A stretch of DNA of 64,000 nucleotides. Origin: Haloplanus sp. XH21. Its GTDB lineage: Archaea; Halobacteriota; Halobacteria; Halobacteriales; Haloferacaceae. A model generated the notes under the pieces. It did no database searches. It had not been told where the DNA came from and saw only the letters and a list, made by a program, of their open reading frames with translations. Shown piece by piece: positions 15,213 through 23,120 of the stretch (the stretch's first letter is position 1; the number at the start of each line of letters is the position of its first letter). The stretch is taken from NCBI RefSeq assembly GCF_023276355.1, contig NZ_JALLPL010000002.1:186001-250000 (forward strand). The letters are read 5' to 3'. A program made the position numbers and the translations under genes.

Positions 15213-16970
15213 CTAATTTCCAGTAGTATTTGGTAGCATCCCGGCAGAACCGGTAGCACTGGCGAGGAGGTCCTTTGTGACACTACCGCTGGGCCGCCGC
15301 AAGCCCGTGTTACTACCGTGATTTTGGTGCAGTCCACCCGTGTCTCTCCCACCGCGCTTCGCGGTGAGCGGCGCGGCACGGAACTGAGAGAGGCGGGTCT
15401 GACGACCGCTCGCCTCGTCCTGTTGATCGGTCGCGGACTGAACGCCAGCAGAACGGGCACCTCGCGGTGATGGAAACCTGGCGTGGTTCCCCGCCTCCAT
15501 ATAGGCGGCAGGGTTCGCCTCCTCCATCTGTGTGTTTGAGAGGTACTTCCGCCCGACGTTGATCGCGCCGACCACGTCCCGATCACACTCGTAGCCACAC
15601 CCGGGGCAGTGGAAGTGCCCGCCGTGGCGACACTCGGTGTGATCGTCCGGCGCTTTCACCGTTCGTCCCTCCTCACCACAGCGGGGACAGTGCCGACTCG
15701 TCCCCCACGGATTGACCGTCTCAAAGTCGATACCGACCATCTTGGTCTTGTACTCAACGTAATCGAGTAGCTCGCCGCGTGCCCACGACGAGATTGACCA
15801 CGCGACCGCACCACTCGCATCCCCCGCGTCAAGCTGGCCAAGCGATTCGAACACGATGGTTTCACAGCCGTATTCCATCGCCAGCCACACCAGCTGGTTC
15901 GCCACGTCGTGCTGGATTTGCTCGCGGAGCCGACGCTCTTTCAGTCTTGTTTGACGATACTCGCTCAGTAAGTGGTTGAACCGTTCAGTGTGTGCTTTGG
16001 CCTGTCGCCGGAGTTCTGCAAGGCGGTCGTTGATGCCTTCAGCATCGGCTTTGATGCGGAACAGTTTGTCCTTGCTGGGGTGGTCGATGAACGTCGGCGG
16101 AGCGACCTGCTCGTGGTGACTGTCCTCACCAGCGTTGAGGACAACCGCAGTAGCCTGTTTTTTGACGCCGAGATCCACCGCTAACACACGGTCATCTACT
16201 GTCTCACCATCTTGTTCGGGCACGTCCACTGGCACGTCAAGCGTGTAACCGTGGTCGGATGCGTGAAGCGTGGGCGCTTTCACCTCCCCGGTTTCAACCA
16301 TCTCGGTGAAGCGTGCGTGGGTGTGGAACCGGATTTCGTGGTCTGTCCAACCGTGATGCGAGTCCGGGTCAAGCGTGTCCGGCGCGTTCACCGTCGCCAC
16401 CACGTCACCATCCTCGATGGTGAGGTCGTGGATGTGATAGTCGCCTTTATCCGGGGCGTACGGTAGTGTGCCGTTCGGCTCCGGTGTGGAGATGAGTTCC
16501 GTATAATGCTCGGGGAAGTGCCCGTGCTGGTCGTAGTACGTGTTAAGTTGTTCGACGACGGTTTTGAGAACGCGCCACTCGATGTACGGTGTGTCATCGT
16601 CGTTGAACAGTCGTGTACGGATGCGGTGCCAGCCGATCCGGCGGATTTTGCGCTCCTCGGCCGTTTTGAGGACGAAGTGGAACGCTTGATACTCGTCGCT
16701 GTGGGCGTCGAGGATGTGGGTGACGCGGTGGTAGACACACCGCTTGAACCGACTGTAGACGTATTCCTCAACGTCCTCAAAGGCGTCGTGGTCGTCGTCG
16801 CGGATGTACGTGTAGGATTGTCCGGCGTGGTTTTGAATTGCGTTGAGGTGGTCGCCCGTCCAGTATTCATCTTCGAGCAACCGTTGGGTATGTTTCTGGA
16901 CGAGCGTGGTGAGGCGGCTGCACGCCTCGTGGTACTCGTCCGGGACGTGGAACTGTTCAGTGAGTTGCAT
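15213..16970 (-). CDS. tnpB: TnpB-family nuclease, long form (585 aa)
   Basis: A long OrfB-type protein with a 280-residue N-terminal part before the RuvC core. Core motifs: LAVDLGVKKQATAVV (Asp), IVFESLGQLDAGDA (Glu), a zinc ribbon with CPRCG and CPGCGYECD, and CDRDVVGAINVG (Asp). After the core comes about 110 residues of low-complexity sequence rich in Arg, Gly and Ser. The last codons run through the terminal repeat of the element and stop in flanking DNA, so the native C-terminus may be shorter. The start overlaps the stop of the DUF2080-like gene (TGATG), coupling the two. Confidence 0.85.
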   Translation of the reverse strand: MQLTEQFHVPDEYHEACSRLTTLVQKHTQRLLEDEYWTGDHLNAIQNHAGQSYTYIRDDDHDAFEDVEEYVYSRFKRCVYHRVTHILDAHSDEYQAFHFVLKTAEERKIRRIGWHRIRTRLFNDDDTPYIEWRVLKTVVEQLNTYYDQHGHFPEHYTELISTPEPNGTLPYAPDKGDYHIHDLTIEDGDVVATVNAPDTLDPDSHHGWTDHEIRFHTHARFTEMVETGEVKAPTLHASDHGYTLDVPVDVPEQDGETVDDRVLAVDLGVKKQATAVVLNAGEDSHHEQVAPPTFIDHPSKDKLFRIKADAEGINDRLAELRRQAKAHTERFNHLLSEYRQTRLKERRLREQIQHDVANQLVWLAMEYGCETIVFESLGQLDAGDASGAVAWSISSWARGELLDYVEYKTKMVGIDFETVNPWGTSRHCPRCGEEGRTVKAPDDHTECRHGGHFHCPGCGYECDRDVVGAINVGRKYLSNTQMEEANPAAYMEAGNHARFPSPRGARSAGVQSATDQQDEASGRQTRLSQFRAAPLTAKRGGRDTGGLHQNHGSNTGLRRPSGSVTKDLLASATGSAGMLPNTTGN

Positions 16971-17204
16971 CAGTCAGTATTCGGGTCAGGATCGGTGGTG
17001 CGGACGATTTTCACGTCTGCACCCACCCACTCTTTCGGGACGTAGATGTGAGCCCCGTTCCCAGTTGGTTTCACAGTCCCTTCGATCACTTCGTGCCCTT
17101 CTATTTCATGCCTGTCCATCAGTAGTAGTAGTATCTACAATGTAGATACAATTAAATCCATCGAATCAGTAGAAATTACTCCCGAATCCTACCGAATACT
17201 ACTG
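15221..17204 (-). mobile_element. TnpB element with terminal inverted repeats and DUF2080 partner
   Basis: The ends carry a 16-bp inverted repeat with one mismatch: CAGTAGTATTTGGTAG at 15221-15236 and its reverse complement at 17189-17204. Inside are a small DUF2080-type gene and a large tnpB, both on the minus strand. No IS200-type tnpA was seen. Confidence 0.7.
16970..17119 (-). CDS. DUF2080 family transposase-associated protein
   Basis: A 49-residue protein starting MDRHEIEGHEVIEGTVKPTG and containing GAHIYVPKEWVG, the swapped-hairpin-like pattern of DUF2080 proteins that accompany archaeal TnpB genes. It overlaps the tnpB start by three bases. The upstream stretch 17120-17150 has repeated agtagt units and a small atctacaatgtagat palindrome that may be its operator. 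Its role, perhaps regulation of tnpB, is not established. Confidence 0.8.
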   Translation of the reverse strand: MDRHEIEGHEVIEGTVKPTGNGAHIYVPKEWVGADVKIVRTTDPDPNTD

Positions 17205-17380
17205 AATCTCGTAACAGTTACGTTACCCTCGGTGACAACGATACACGGAGTTCTCGAAGCCTTCTCAACTTACTGTATCGGGGAGCAGCTGCCGAATTAG
17301 TCCCGAAATCAGTCACCTCAGCGGTGGTGTATCCAGCCATTCCGGTGTCTGTGGGGCTTATTTCTGAGGAGACGTACTCC

Positions 17381-18580
17381 TCACTCTCCATTTAGGATTT
17401 CTTGGGCGCGCTCGCGAACGCGCTCACCGTCGCGGTCACGGTAGGACTTGTGTGTTGTCTCGATGCTCTGATGACGGAGCGCCTCCTGAGCGGCCTCCGC
17501 GTCGTGGGTATAGAGTTCGTCCCCGAGGCCACGTCGGGCGCCGTGTAGTTTCAGATGCTCGCCATCGGAGCCGACCAGCCCTGACGCGTCGGAGTGTTCG
17601 CGGAGGATGCGCCGTGCCCCGCCGATGGAGAGCGCCGGCGGCGTACCGCCGTGCTCGCGGTAGACATCCAACACCGTGTCAGGGGCGAGGCGGTCGTCGT
17701 CTTCGTCGACGCCGTCGAGTATGCGAGCTCCGGCGTAGAGTGACGGAGGGTGTCGCGTCACCCAGACAGGCCAGTCCTCATCCCCGGGGTTCTGACGCCG
17801 ATAGTGGTCCGCCAGCCGCGTCCTTCCGGCGTCAAGGAGCGGGGCTTCCTCGATTTCTTGGGACTTCCCGAGGACAGACAGTGTCCCCGCGTCGAGGTCA
17901 ACATCGCGCCACCGAAGACCGTTGCGCCGGTCGTTGTCCAGGTCACGGAAGAGTTCGGCGCCGCGGGCCCCAGAGTAAGCGACCGTGGCGATGAGGGCCC
18001 GCTCGCGGGCAGCATCCGCCGCCGTGACCCATCCCTGCTCGTCGTCGAGGGCGGCGTCGAAGTACCAGTCCGTCCAGCGGACGATCTGCTTGCGCGTCGC
18101 CGGACTCCAGAACTGCTGGCCGTCGTCGGTCGTGCCGAGTGACTCATCAGGGAGTTCGTCCTCGACGTGATGGCTCTTTGCAGGGTTTTCCGAGAGGAGG
18201 TCGCGTTTGACGAGGTACTCCAGCCACGCACGCACCCGAGCGAAGTACTGGTGGGCGGTGGCTCCGCTGATGCCGTGGGGTTTTCCCTGTTGCTCGCGCG
18301 TCTGGACGCGGCGGTCGAGGTGCTGGGCGTAGCCTTCGAGGAGTCGCGTCGAAATCGACTCGACGTCCTCGACGCCACGGTCGGCGGCGAATTCTTCGAA
18401 ACGCTCCAGCAGGCGTTTCGAGTCGGTGGCGTACCGTCCAGAGTCGCCGACCTTCCCCTTCGACTGGACGAACTGCTGTATTGCCGCCTCGAAGGTGGTT
18501 CTGTCGGCGTCTTCCCTGGGGGTAACGCCGTCCTGAGTGTCGTCCATTCCGTTGACTGACCCGACGGCGGCGACCTCCAT
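17381..18580 (-). CDS. Tyrosine recombinase / phage-type integrase
   Basis: A 399-residue protein with an N-terminal SAM-like core-binding domain (about 20-150) and a C-terminal catalytic domain. The first Arg is in AYSGARGAELF, the His-x-x-Arg box is LHGARRGLGDEL, the second His box is LRHQSIETTHKSY, and that Tyr is the likely nucleophile. The start at 18580 (MEVAAVG) is chosen over 18610 because a TATA-like cttaatcg lies about 25-30 bases before it. It could act in integration or resolution of the replicon. No att site was recognised. Confidence 0.85.
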   Translation of the reverse strand: MEVAAVGSVNGMDDTQDGVTPREDADRTTFEAAIQQFVQSKGKVGDSGRYATDSKRLLERFEEFAADRGVEDVESISTRLLEGYAQHLDRRVQTREQQGKPHGISGATAHQYFARVRAWLEYLVKRDLLSENPAKSHHVEDELPDESLGTTDDGQQFWSPATRKQIVRWTDWYFDAALDDEQGWVTAADAARERALIATVAYSGARGAELFRDLDNDRRNGLRWRDVDLDAGTLSVLGKSQEIEEAPLLDAGRTRLADHYRRQNPGDEDWPVWVTRHPPSLYAGARILDGVDEDDDRLAPDTVLDVYREHGGTPPALSIGGARRILREHSDASGLVGSDGEHLKLHGARRGLGDELYTHDAEAAQEALRHQSIETTHKSYRDRDGERVRERAQEILNGE

Positions 18581-18648
18581 AATTCTACCGTCGCTTATTC
18601 GATTAAGCACAAGTAGAGTCTTCGAGAATGCTAAACCTACGATATTGG

Positions 18649-18795
18649 ATGGTATCAGGCTTCTATACCCCGAATATGGTCGTACACGAAACTAGTAAAT
18701 CGTATACCACTATATATAAAATTCACATACTCTACGACGTGCGCACCGATCAGGAGAAGATGGAACAGCGACGGGGGTATCTGGAAGACGTGTAG
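18649..18795 (+). pseudogene. Short ORF, possible gene fragment
   Basis: A 48-codon frame ending IHILYDVRTDQEKMEQRRGYLEDV looks like real protein sequence, but the first half crosses a TATA-like tatatataaa stretch and reads as non-conserved. It may be the end of a broken gene. Low confidence. Confidence 0.25.
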
Positions 18796-18832
18796 GCAGT
18801 TCTCGCCAGCGTGAAGAACACCTGCGCCGTGT

Positions 18833-19282
18833 TCACGGCGCAGCTGTCGCCGTGTCGCCCCCCTCTGGGTCAAATGGGAGATTGATACGGAGTTCGTCGA
18901 ACCAGACGACTGGGCGCTTGCGCCGGTCGTCTTCCTCGAAGAAGAGGATACCTAGCTGGGCAAGCCGACTGAGTTCCTCGTGGACGTTCTTGACATCCCG
19001 GTCAACGAGCCGTGCGGTTTCGTTGATGCTTGCTGGCTCTTCACGCCGGATGGCTTCGATGAGCTCGAGCACGCGCGGCGTCAGCGTCTCCATCAGGTCG
19101 TCGTAGCTGGTGAACGAGAGCGTCGGCGTGGAATCTACCGCACTGTCTCCTTCGAGTGCCACAATGCTGTCGGTGACGTCGTCGTAGAACTCATCGGAGG
19201 ACTTCACGGTCACGACGAGGGTTGATTCGGCTTGGAGCTGTTCGCGCTCCATTGGGTGCAGCGGCGGTGTGGTGTCGTTCAT
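18833..19282 (-). CDS. HVO_A0114-like winged-helix DNA-binding protein
   Basis: A protein of about 149 residues whose C-terminal half is a winged helix: MARTP-type region PRVLELIEAIRREEPASINE, then TARLVDRDVKNVHEELSRL, GILFFEEDD, and a final strand with RPVVWFDELRI. It resembles the haloarchaeal family named after HVO_A0114, thought to be antitoxins or regulators. The frame is open 12 codons upstream to 19318 and there reads MIYAGTDF, the usual beginning of a VapC toxin coupled to the vapB just upstream. The native start is therefore probably the ATG at 19282, with a fused toxin relic before it. Confidence 0.7.
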   Translation of the reverse strand: MNDTTPPLHPMEREQLQAESTLVVTVKSSDEFYDDVTDSIVALEGDSAVDSTPTLSFTSYDDLMETLTPRVLELIEAIRREEPASINETARLVDRDVKNVHEELSRLAQLGILFFEEDDRRKRPVVWFDELRINLPFDPEGGDTATAAP

Positions 19283-19317
19283 GGGTATCACCGAAAAATC
19301 CGTGCCAGCGTAGATCA

Positions 19318-19578
19318 TCAGTTCTCCGGCTCAGTAACTCCCTGAATAGCGTCCTCATGCGCAGCGTCGCGTGCCTCCTGTTTGATTTCCGCAATCGATT
19401 TCCTGTCGAAGGCGTCGCCGACAGCATCGCGAAGCCCCTCGATCGGGTCTTTTTTGAGCGGGATTAGCTCAACCCGGTCGTCGAGTTCGATGATCCGATA
19501 TCGATCCCCGTACTTTTTACGAATTTCACGAGGAATGACGATTCGCCCTCGGTCGTCAGCCTCAGCTATTTTGCTCAT
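19318..19578 (-). CDS. vapB: AbrB-type antitoxin, orphan
   Basis: An 86-residue protein: MSKIAEADDRGRIVIPREIR, then YRIIELDDRVELIPLKKDPI and a helical tail. This is the swapped-hairpin AbrB fold with a toxin-binding C-terminus. Its stop overlaps the next ATG (TGATG), as in a vapBC operon, but the toxin that should follow has been lost; only about eight of its codons remain before an unrelated HTH gene. ORF codons upstream of 19578 are not typical of the family, so the ATG at 19578 is taken as the start. Confidence 0.8.
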   Translation of the reverse strand: MSKIAEADDRGRIVIPREIRKKYGDRYRIIELDDRVELIPLKKDPIEGLRDAVGDAFDRKSIAEIKQEARDAAHEDAIQGVTEPEN

Positions 19579-19716
19579 TCTACTATTTCCAAACAGGGAA
19601 AGACATGAAAATCCACCCACAAAATTCAGGTACTTCCCAAAGGCATTCTTAACCTCGATCCCGAACGTCAGCGTCAATCGCAGTATCATGAAACCAGGTT
19701 GAGTCTCCAGCTGGCG

Positions 19717-20958
19717 TTAGAGGTCCTCGACGTACTCCCGCCGCGCTTCGCGTCGGTCTGACTCGGTGCTCATATCGTACCAGCGCTCGATCGTGTCGGG
19801 ATTGGCGTCACACCGCTCCGAGATGACGTCTTCGGTGGGGACGCCGTTGGCCCGCAGATGGGTGATGTATCCTCGACGAACGGGATGGGGTGAGAGGGAT
19901 TCCGGACAGTCGTAGGCGGCGTTGTTCGTCTGGGCGGCGTCACACGTGTCGGGGTCCTCGCCGACCGGGCAATCCTTCCCGATGGCACACGGCCGGGTCC
20001 ACGCGTACACGTACTGTCGAATTGTGCTCTTCTGGAGGCGGCCATTCTGCGTGGTCAGCAGTGGCTCTCGCCCGTGGTCGTCGGTGACGGTGTCCCTGTT
20101 TGCCTCGATGTATCTATCGATGGCCTGTGCAGCATCCCCGGAAATACTGATTTCACGTTCCCCGTCGTAGCCGTTCTTCAGTCTCGTGCCGGTCTCCTCA
20201 CGATTGACAGCTGCGAGGTAGCGCTCGTCGGCGTCGTAATCGTCGAGGTCGAAGGCGTGGAGTGTCGACTGTCGAATCCCGGTCTCCGAGAGGATTGCCC
20301 AGACGACATGTGCCTTGGTGAACGGCCTGTACGTCTCCAGATAGTCAACAATCTCTTTGGCGGTCTCTCTGGCCAGCCACCGCTCGTCTTGCCCTTCGTG
20401 TTTGGAGATCGTCGGAAGGATGATGAGTTTATGGAAGCCGTGATCGAACACGCCCCTGCGTTCGCAGTACTGGAGAAATTTTCGGAGGGCAGTTAGACAG
20501 CTCTTGATTGATGATGTCGCTTCGAGTTGTGGATGTTCGCGGAGATACTTTTGGAACTCGTCCAACGTCTCCGGACGGACGTTCCTCAGGTCCTCGATGG
20601 CGTGCTTCGCGTAGAACTCTTGGAAGTGTTTGAGACGACCTCGATACGCTGTGATGGTGTTCGGTTGAACGTCCCAGGGATTGGTGTCGAGATAGAACTC
20701 AATGACGTCATCAAGCGAGACCACGCCGGAGAACAGGTCGTCGCTGTTGGCGGTACTGGGCGACTCCGAATTCGTGTCCTGCTTCGTGTTGTTGGGCGGT
20801 GAGTTGTCTCTCTGACTGTTGTCTGAATCGGTGGCTGGGTCTGTTTGAGTAGCTTCGACATCAGAACGTGACTGTTGCACATCGAATGACTCCGTTCGGA
20901 ATCGGGTGGTGTGGCGTCTGGCTTCCTTGGACCCGTTCTCGATGTCGGATTCTTCCAT
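19717..20958 (-). CDS. Tyrosine recombinase / site-specific integrase
   Basis: A 413-residue protein with a low-complexity acidic N-terminus (to about 90), a core-binding domain (VIEFYLDTNPWDVQPNTITA onward) and a catalytic domain. WAILSETGIRQSTLHAFDL carries the first Arg, SPHPVRRGYITHL the H-x-x-R box, and ERWYDMS the Tyr. A four-Cys insert (CAIGKDCPVGEDPDTCDAA) before the HxxR box is common in haloarchaeal XerC/D-like enzymes. The open frame continues upstream to 21216, but that part is antisense to a transposase relic, so the ATG at 20958 is used. Confidence 0.83.
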   Translation of the reverse strand: MEESDIENGSKEARRHTTRFRTESFDVQQSRSDVEATQTDPATDSDNSQRDNSPPNNTKQDTNSESPSTANSDDLFSGVVSLDDVIEFYLDTNPWDVQPNTITAYRGRLKHFQEFYAKHAIEDLRNVRPETLDEFQKYLREHPQLEATSSIKSCLTALRKFLQYCERRGVFDHGFHKLIILPTISKHEGQDERWLARETAKEIVDYLETYRPFTKAHVVWAILSETGIRQSTLHAFDLDDYDADERYLAAVNREETGTRLKNGYDGEREISISGDAAQAIDRYIEANRDTVTDDHGREPLLTTQNGRLQKSTIRQYVYAWTRPCAIGKDCPVGEDPDTCDAAQTNNAAYDCPESLSPHPVRRGYITHLRANGVPTEDVISERCDANPDTIERWYDMSTESDRREARREYVEDL

Positions 20959-21034
20959 TCTACTAGTCCCTTCGGGTATCGAGGTCTGTAACATTTCCTC
21001 GTCCAGAACCGCTGATCCGGCGTGGTGCCCATGA

Positions 21035-21230
21035 TGTCCCTGTCGGAATTGACGGTGACGTCGACGACACTGCCGAGTATCTCTACATTCCAGCCACCAG
21101 TGACGACGCTGATGGAGAGATAGAGAGTACGCCGTGTCCGTCGCGATCACGCCGTTCCCGACGAGCTTGTGTGTGTCACTAACAGTTACAGCCGTCGCTG
21201 GGACATCGAAAACCAATACAAGTCGGTAAA
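21035..21230 (+). pseudogene. Transposase relic (ISH/IS4-like)
   Basis: The plus strand reads AEYLYIPATSDDADGEIES near 21070-21130 and, after a frame change, DHAVPDELVCVTNSYSRRWD followed by IENQYKS up to about 21225. RRWxIENxYK is a hallmark near the C-terminus of haloarchaeal DDE transposases. Both ends of the gene are missing. Confidence 0.6.
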
Positions 21231-21554
21231 CTACCCTCTCCTACTTCGCTCGGGGTCTAAGCACCCGCTCGCTCGTTGAGGGAAGGGCTTTCGCGTGGAC
21301 CCACGTTCTACCCCTCAGCAGAGGCGGGAAGGTTATACTTTCCACTCACGTTCAGCGTCCACTCTACAAACAGAACCCACGGTGGATGCCCTTGTTGAGA
21401 TTTCGTATTGTTAGTACATTCATAGGTATTGGCTGCTGCCGGTCGTGGGGAGCGCTGTGGTTGCCAAGGTTTTCCCTCCGTCTCAGGCTTGCTGAATTAG
21501 CCACTGCCGTTAGATTTCACTATTACTATATGAAAGCGAGAGTAGTCACGGCAT
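21231..21554. other. Noncoding stretch with possible IS end
   Basis: No gene is supported. Bases 21231-21360 contain palindromic, GC-rich text (gctcgctcgttgaggg, gagggaagggctt, cctcagcagagg) like the ends of haloarchaeal TnpB elements. The boundary with the transposase relic at about 21228 is abrupt. The rest, up to the epimerase start, is AT-richer, with a possible promoter (attactatatg at about 21520-21531). Confidence 0.35.
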
Positions 21555-22481
21555 GTGCAAGACAATCGAATCTTAGTGACGGGTGGCGCGGGGTTCATCG
21601 GGTCGAACCTCGCGAACCATCTCGCCGCCGACAACGATGTGATTGCGCTGGACAATGGCTACCTCGGCACCCCGGAGAATCTCTCGGAGGCTGTCGAGTA
21701 CGTCGAAGCGGACGTGCTCGACGACGACCTCCCGACCAAGGGCGTCGACGTCGTCTTCCACCTCGCCGCGCTCTCCAGCCGGCAGATGCTCGAAGAGAAC
21801 CCACGCGAGGGCGCTCGCGTGAACATCGAGGGGTTCGTGAACGTCGTCGAACAGGCCCACGACGACGGCTGCGACACCGTCGTCTACGCGTCGACGTCGT
21901 CGGCGTACGGCAGCCGAACGGAGCCCAGTCCCGAGGATATGGACCTTGAAGCCGCGACGGGCTACGACGCGTCGATGCTCGGCCGGGAGCGCTACGCCGA
22001 GTACTACAACAGCTTCTACGACGACATCACGTGTGCGGGGATGCGATTCTTCTCGGTCTACCAAGGGTACGACGGCAACGAAGGCCACAAGGGCGAGTAC
22101 GCAAACACCGTCTCCCAGTTCGCGGACAAAATCGCGAACGACGAGTCGCCCGTGCTGTGGGGTGACGGCACGCAGACGCGGGACTTCACACACGTGGACG
22201 ACATCGTCCGTGGGCTGGTGACGACTGCCGAGCACGAACTCGCTGGCGTCTACAACCTCGGTACCGGCGATGCGTACTCGTTCAACGAGATGGTCGACCT
22301 CATCAACGACGCGCTCGGCACGGCCGTCGAACCCGAGTACGAGCCCATCCCGCTGGAGAACTACGTCCACAACACGTGCGCGGATATCTCCAAGATTTAC
22401 GAGGCGACCGGCTGGAAGCCCCAGATTAGCTTTGAGGAGGGCGTCCGCCGGGTTTGTGCGCCCTACATGGAGGATGACTGA
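21555..22481 (+). CDS. NAD-dependent nucleotide-sugar epimerase/dehydratase
   Basis: A short-chain dehydrogenase/reductase of 308 residues in the extended SDR group. The NAD-binding GGAGFIG is at 10-16, Asp33 follows as the adenine-ribose contact (VIALDNG), then FHLAALSS, and ASTSSAYGSRTEPSPE with the catalytic Ser/Thr region. The Y-x-x-x-K motif reads Y137-DAS-M141: the lysine codon has become ATG. The C-terminal half (VYNLGTGDAYSFNEMVDLIN) is the sugar-nucleotide part. It opens the glycan island and starts with GTG. Either it is impaired or another residue takes over the lysine role. Confidence 0.85.
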   Translation: MQDNRILVTGGAGFIGSNLANHLAADNDVIALDNGYLGTPENLSEAVEYVEADVLDDDLPTKGVDVVFHLAALSSRQMLEENPREGARVNIEGFVNVVEQAHDDGCDTVVYASTSSAYGSRTEPSPEDMDLEAATGYDASMLGRERYAEYYNSFYDDITCAGMRFFSVYQGYDGNEGHKGEYANTVSQFADKIANDESPVLWGDGTQTRDFTHVDDIVRGLVTTAEHELAGVYNLGTGDAYSFNEMVDLINDALGTAVEPEYEPIPLENYVHNTCADISKIYEATGWKPQISFEEGVRRVCAPYMEDD

Positions 22482-22890
22482 CGAGCCGCTTCGTGCCACT
22501 GTCACGCAGCGTGGCGTCGTGTTCGCCCCAGATGATGAGGTCATAATTGTGCGGCGCGCAACTGATGGTGGGTGGGAATTGCCAGGCGGCCGTGTCGATC
22601 GCAACGAAACCGCGACTGCGGGCCTCAGTCGCGAAATCACCGAAGAGACGACGCTCGACCCGACCGTTGTGACACCGGTACACACGCTCGTCTGGCAGAA
22701 CGAGGCAGGCAACGGCCGCTTTGCCGTCTACTACTACTGCCGAACCAGCCAGCGTTCCGTGTCGCTATCGTCTGAACACGATGCCTGCCGGTGGAATACG
22801 GTTGATGAAGTGCGGTCACAGCTAAGCGATCCACAGCAAACCGCCGTTGATGAAGCTCTCTCCCACCACCGAGAAGTGAACGCTGACTAA
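22474..22890 (+). CDS. Nudix hydrolase
   Basis: A 138-residue Nudix protein with the box GGRVDRNETATAGLSREITE followed by ET and hydrophobics (G-x5-E-x7-RE-x2-EE pattern). Such enzymes cut nucleoside diphosphates linked to other groups. The start overlaps the epimerase stop by 8 bases, so it is co-translated with it and may act on the same nucleotide-sugar pool. Specificity cannot be told. Confidence 0.85.
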   Translation: MTDEPLRATVTQRGVVFAPDDEVIIVRRATDGGWELPGGRVDRNETATAGLSREITEETTLDPTVVTPVHTLVWQNEAGNGRFAVYYYCRTSQRSVSLSSEHDACRWNTVDEVRSQLSDPQQTAVDEALSHHREVNAD

Positions 22891-22913
22891 TCACCGGGTA
22901 AATCGCCCACGAG

Positions 22914-23120
22914 ATGGATCGGTCGGAGGAGACGCGCCAGAACGAAGCTCGAACGTGGTACGTCGGCCTGAGCAGAGCATCAGAGCGACTGCACCTGATG
23001 TACGACGCCTTCCCTGGGACCATCGATCATCTGCCGGGGAACCTTGCGCCGCAGGCGGCGGCGTCCGCTCGGCGGCAGGCGAGCGAAGCGATGACTGACG
23101 GGTGTGCTGACGACCAATGA
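22914..23120 (+). pseudogene. C-terminal fragment of a UvrD/Rep-type helicase
   Basis: The short frame contains NEARTWYVGLSRASERLHLM, motif VI of superfamily 1 helicases, and then a typical C-terminal tail. All other helicase motifs are missing, so this is a 5'-truncated remnant. It ends at the ATG of the primase-like gene, with which it overlaps by four bases. Confidence 0.65.

Noticed and set aside
20959-21216. N-terminal extension of the integrase frame with an intein-like end (HKLVGNGVIATDT)
   Set aside because: The opposite strand codes a clear transposase motif (SYSRRWDIENQYKS), so the intein-like text is an antisense by-product.
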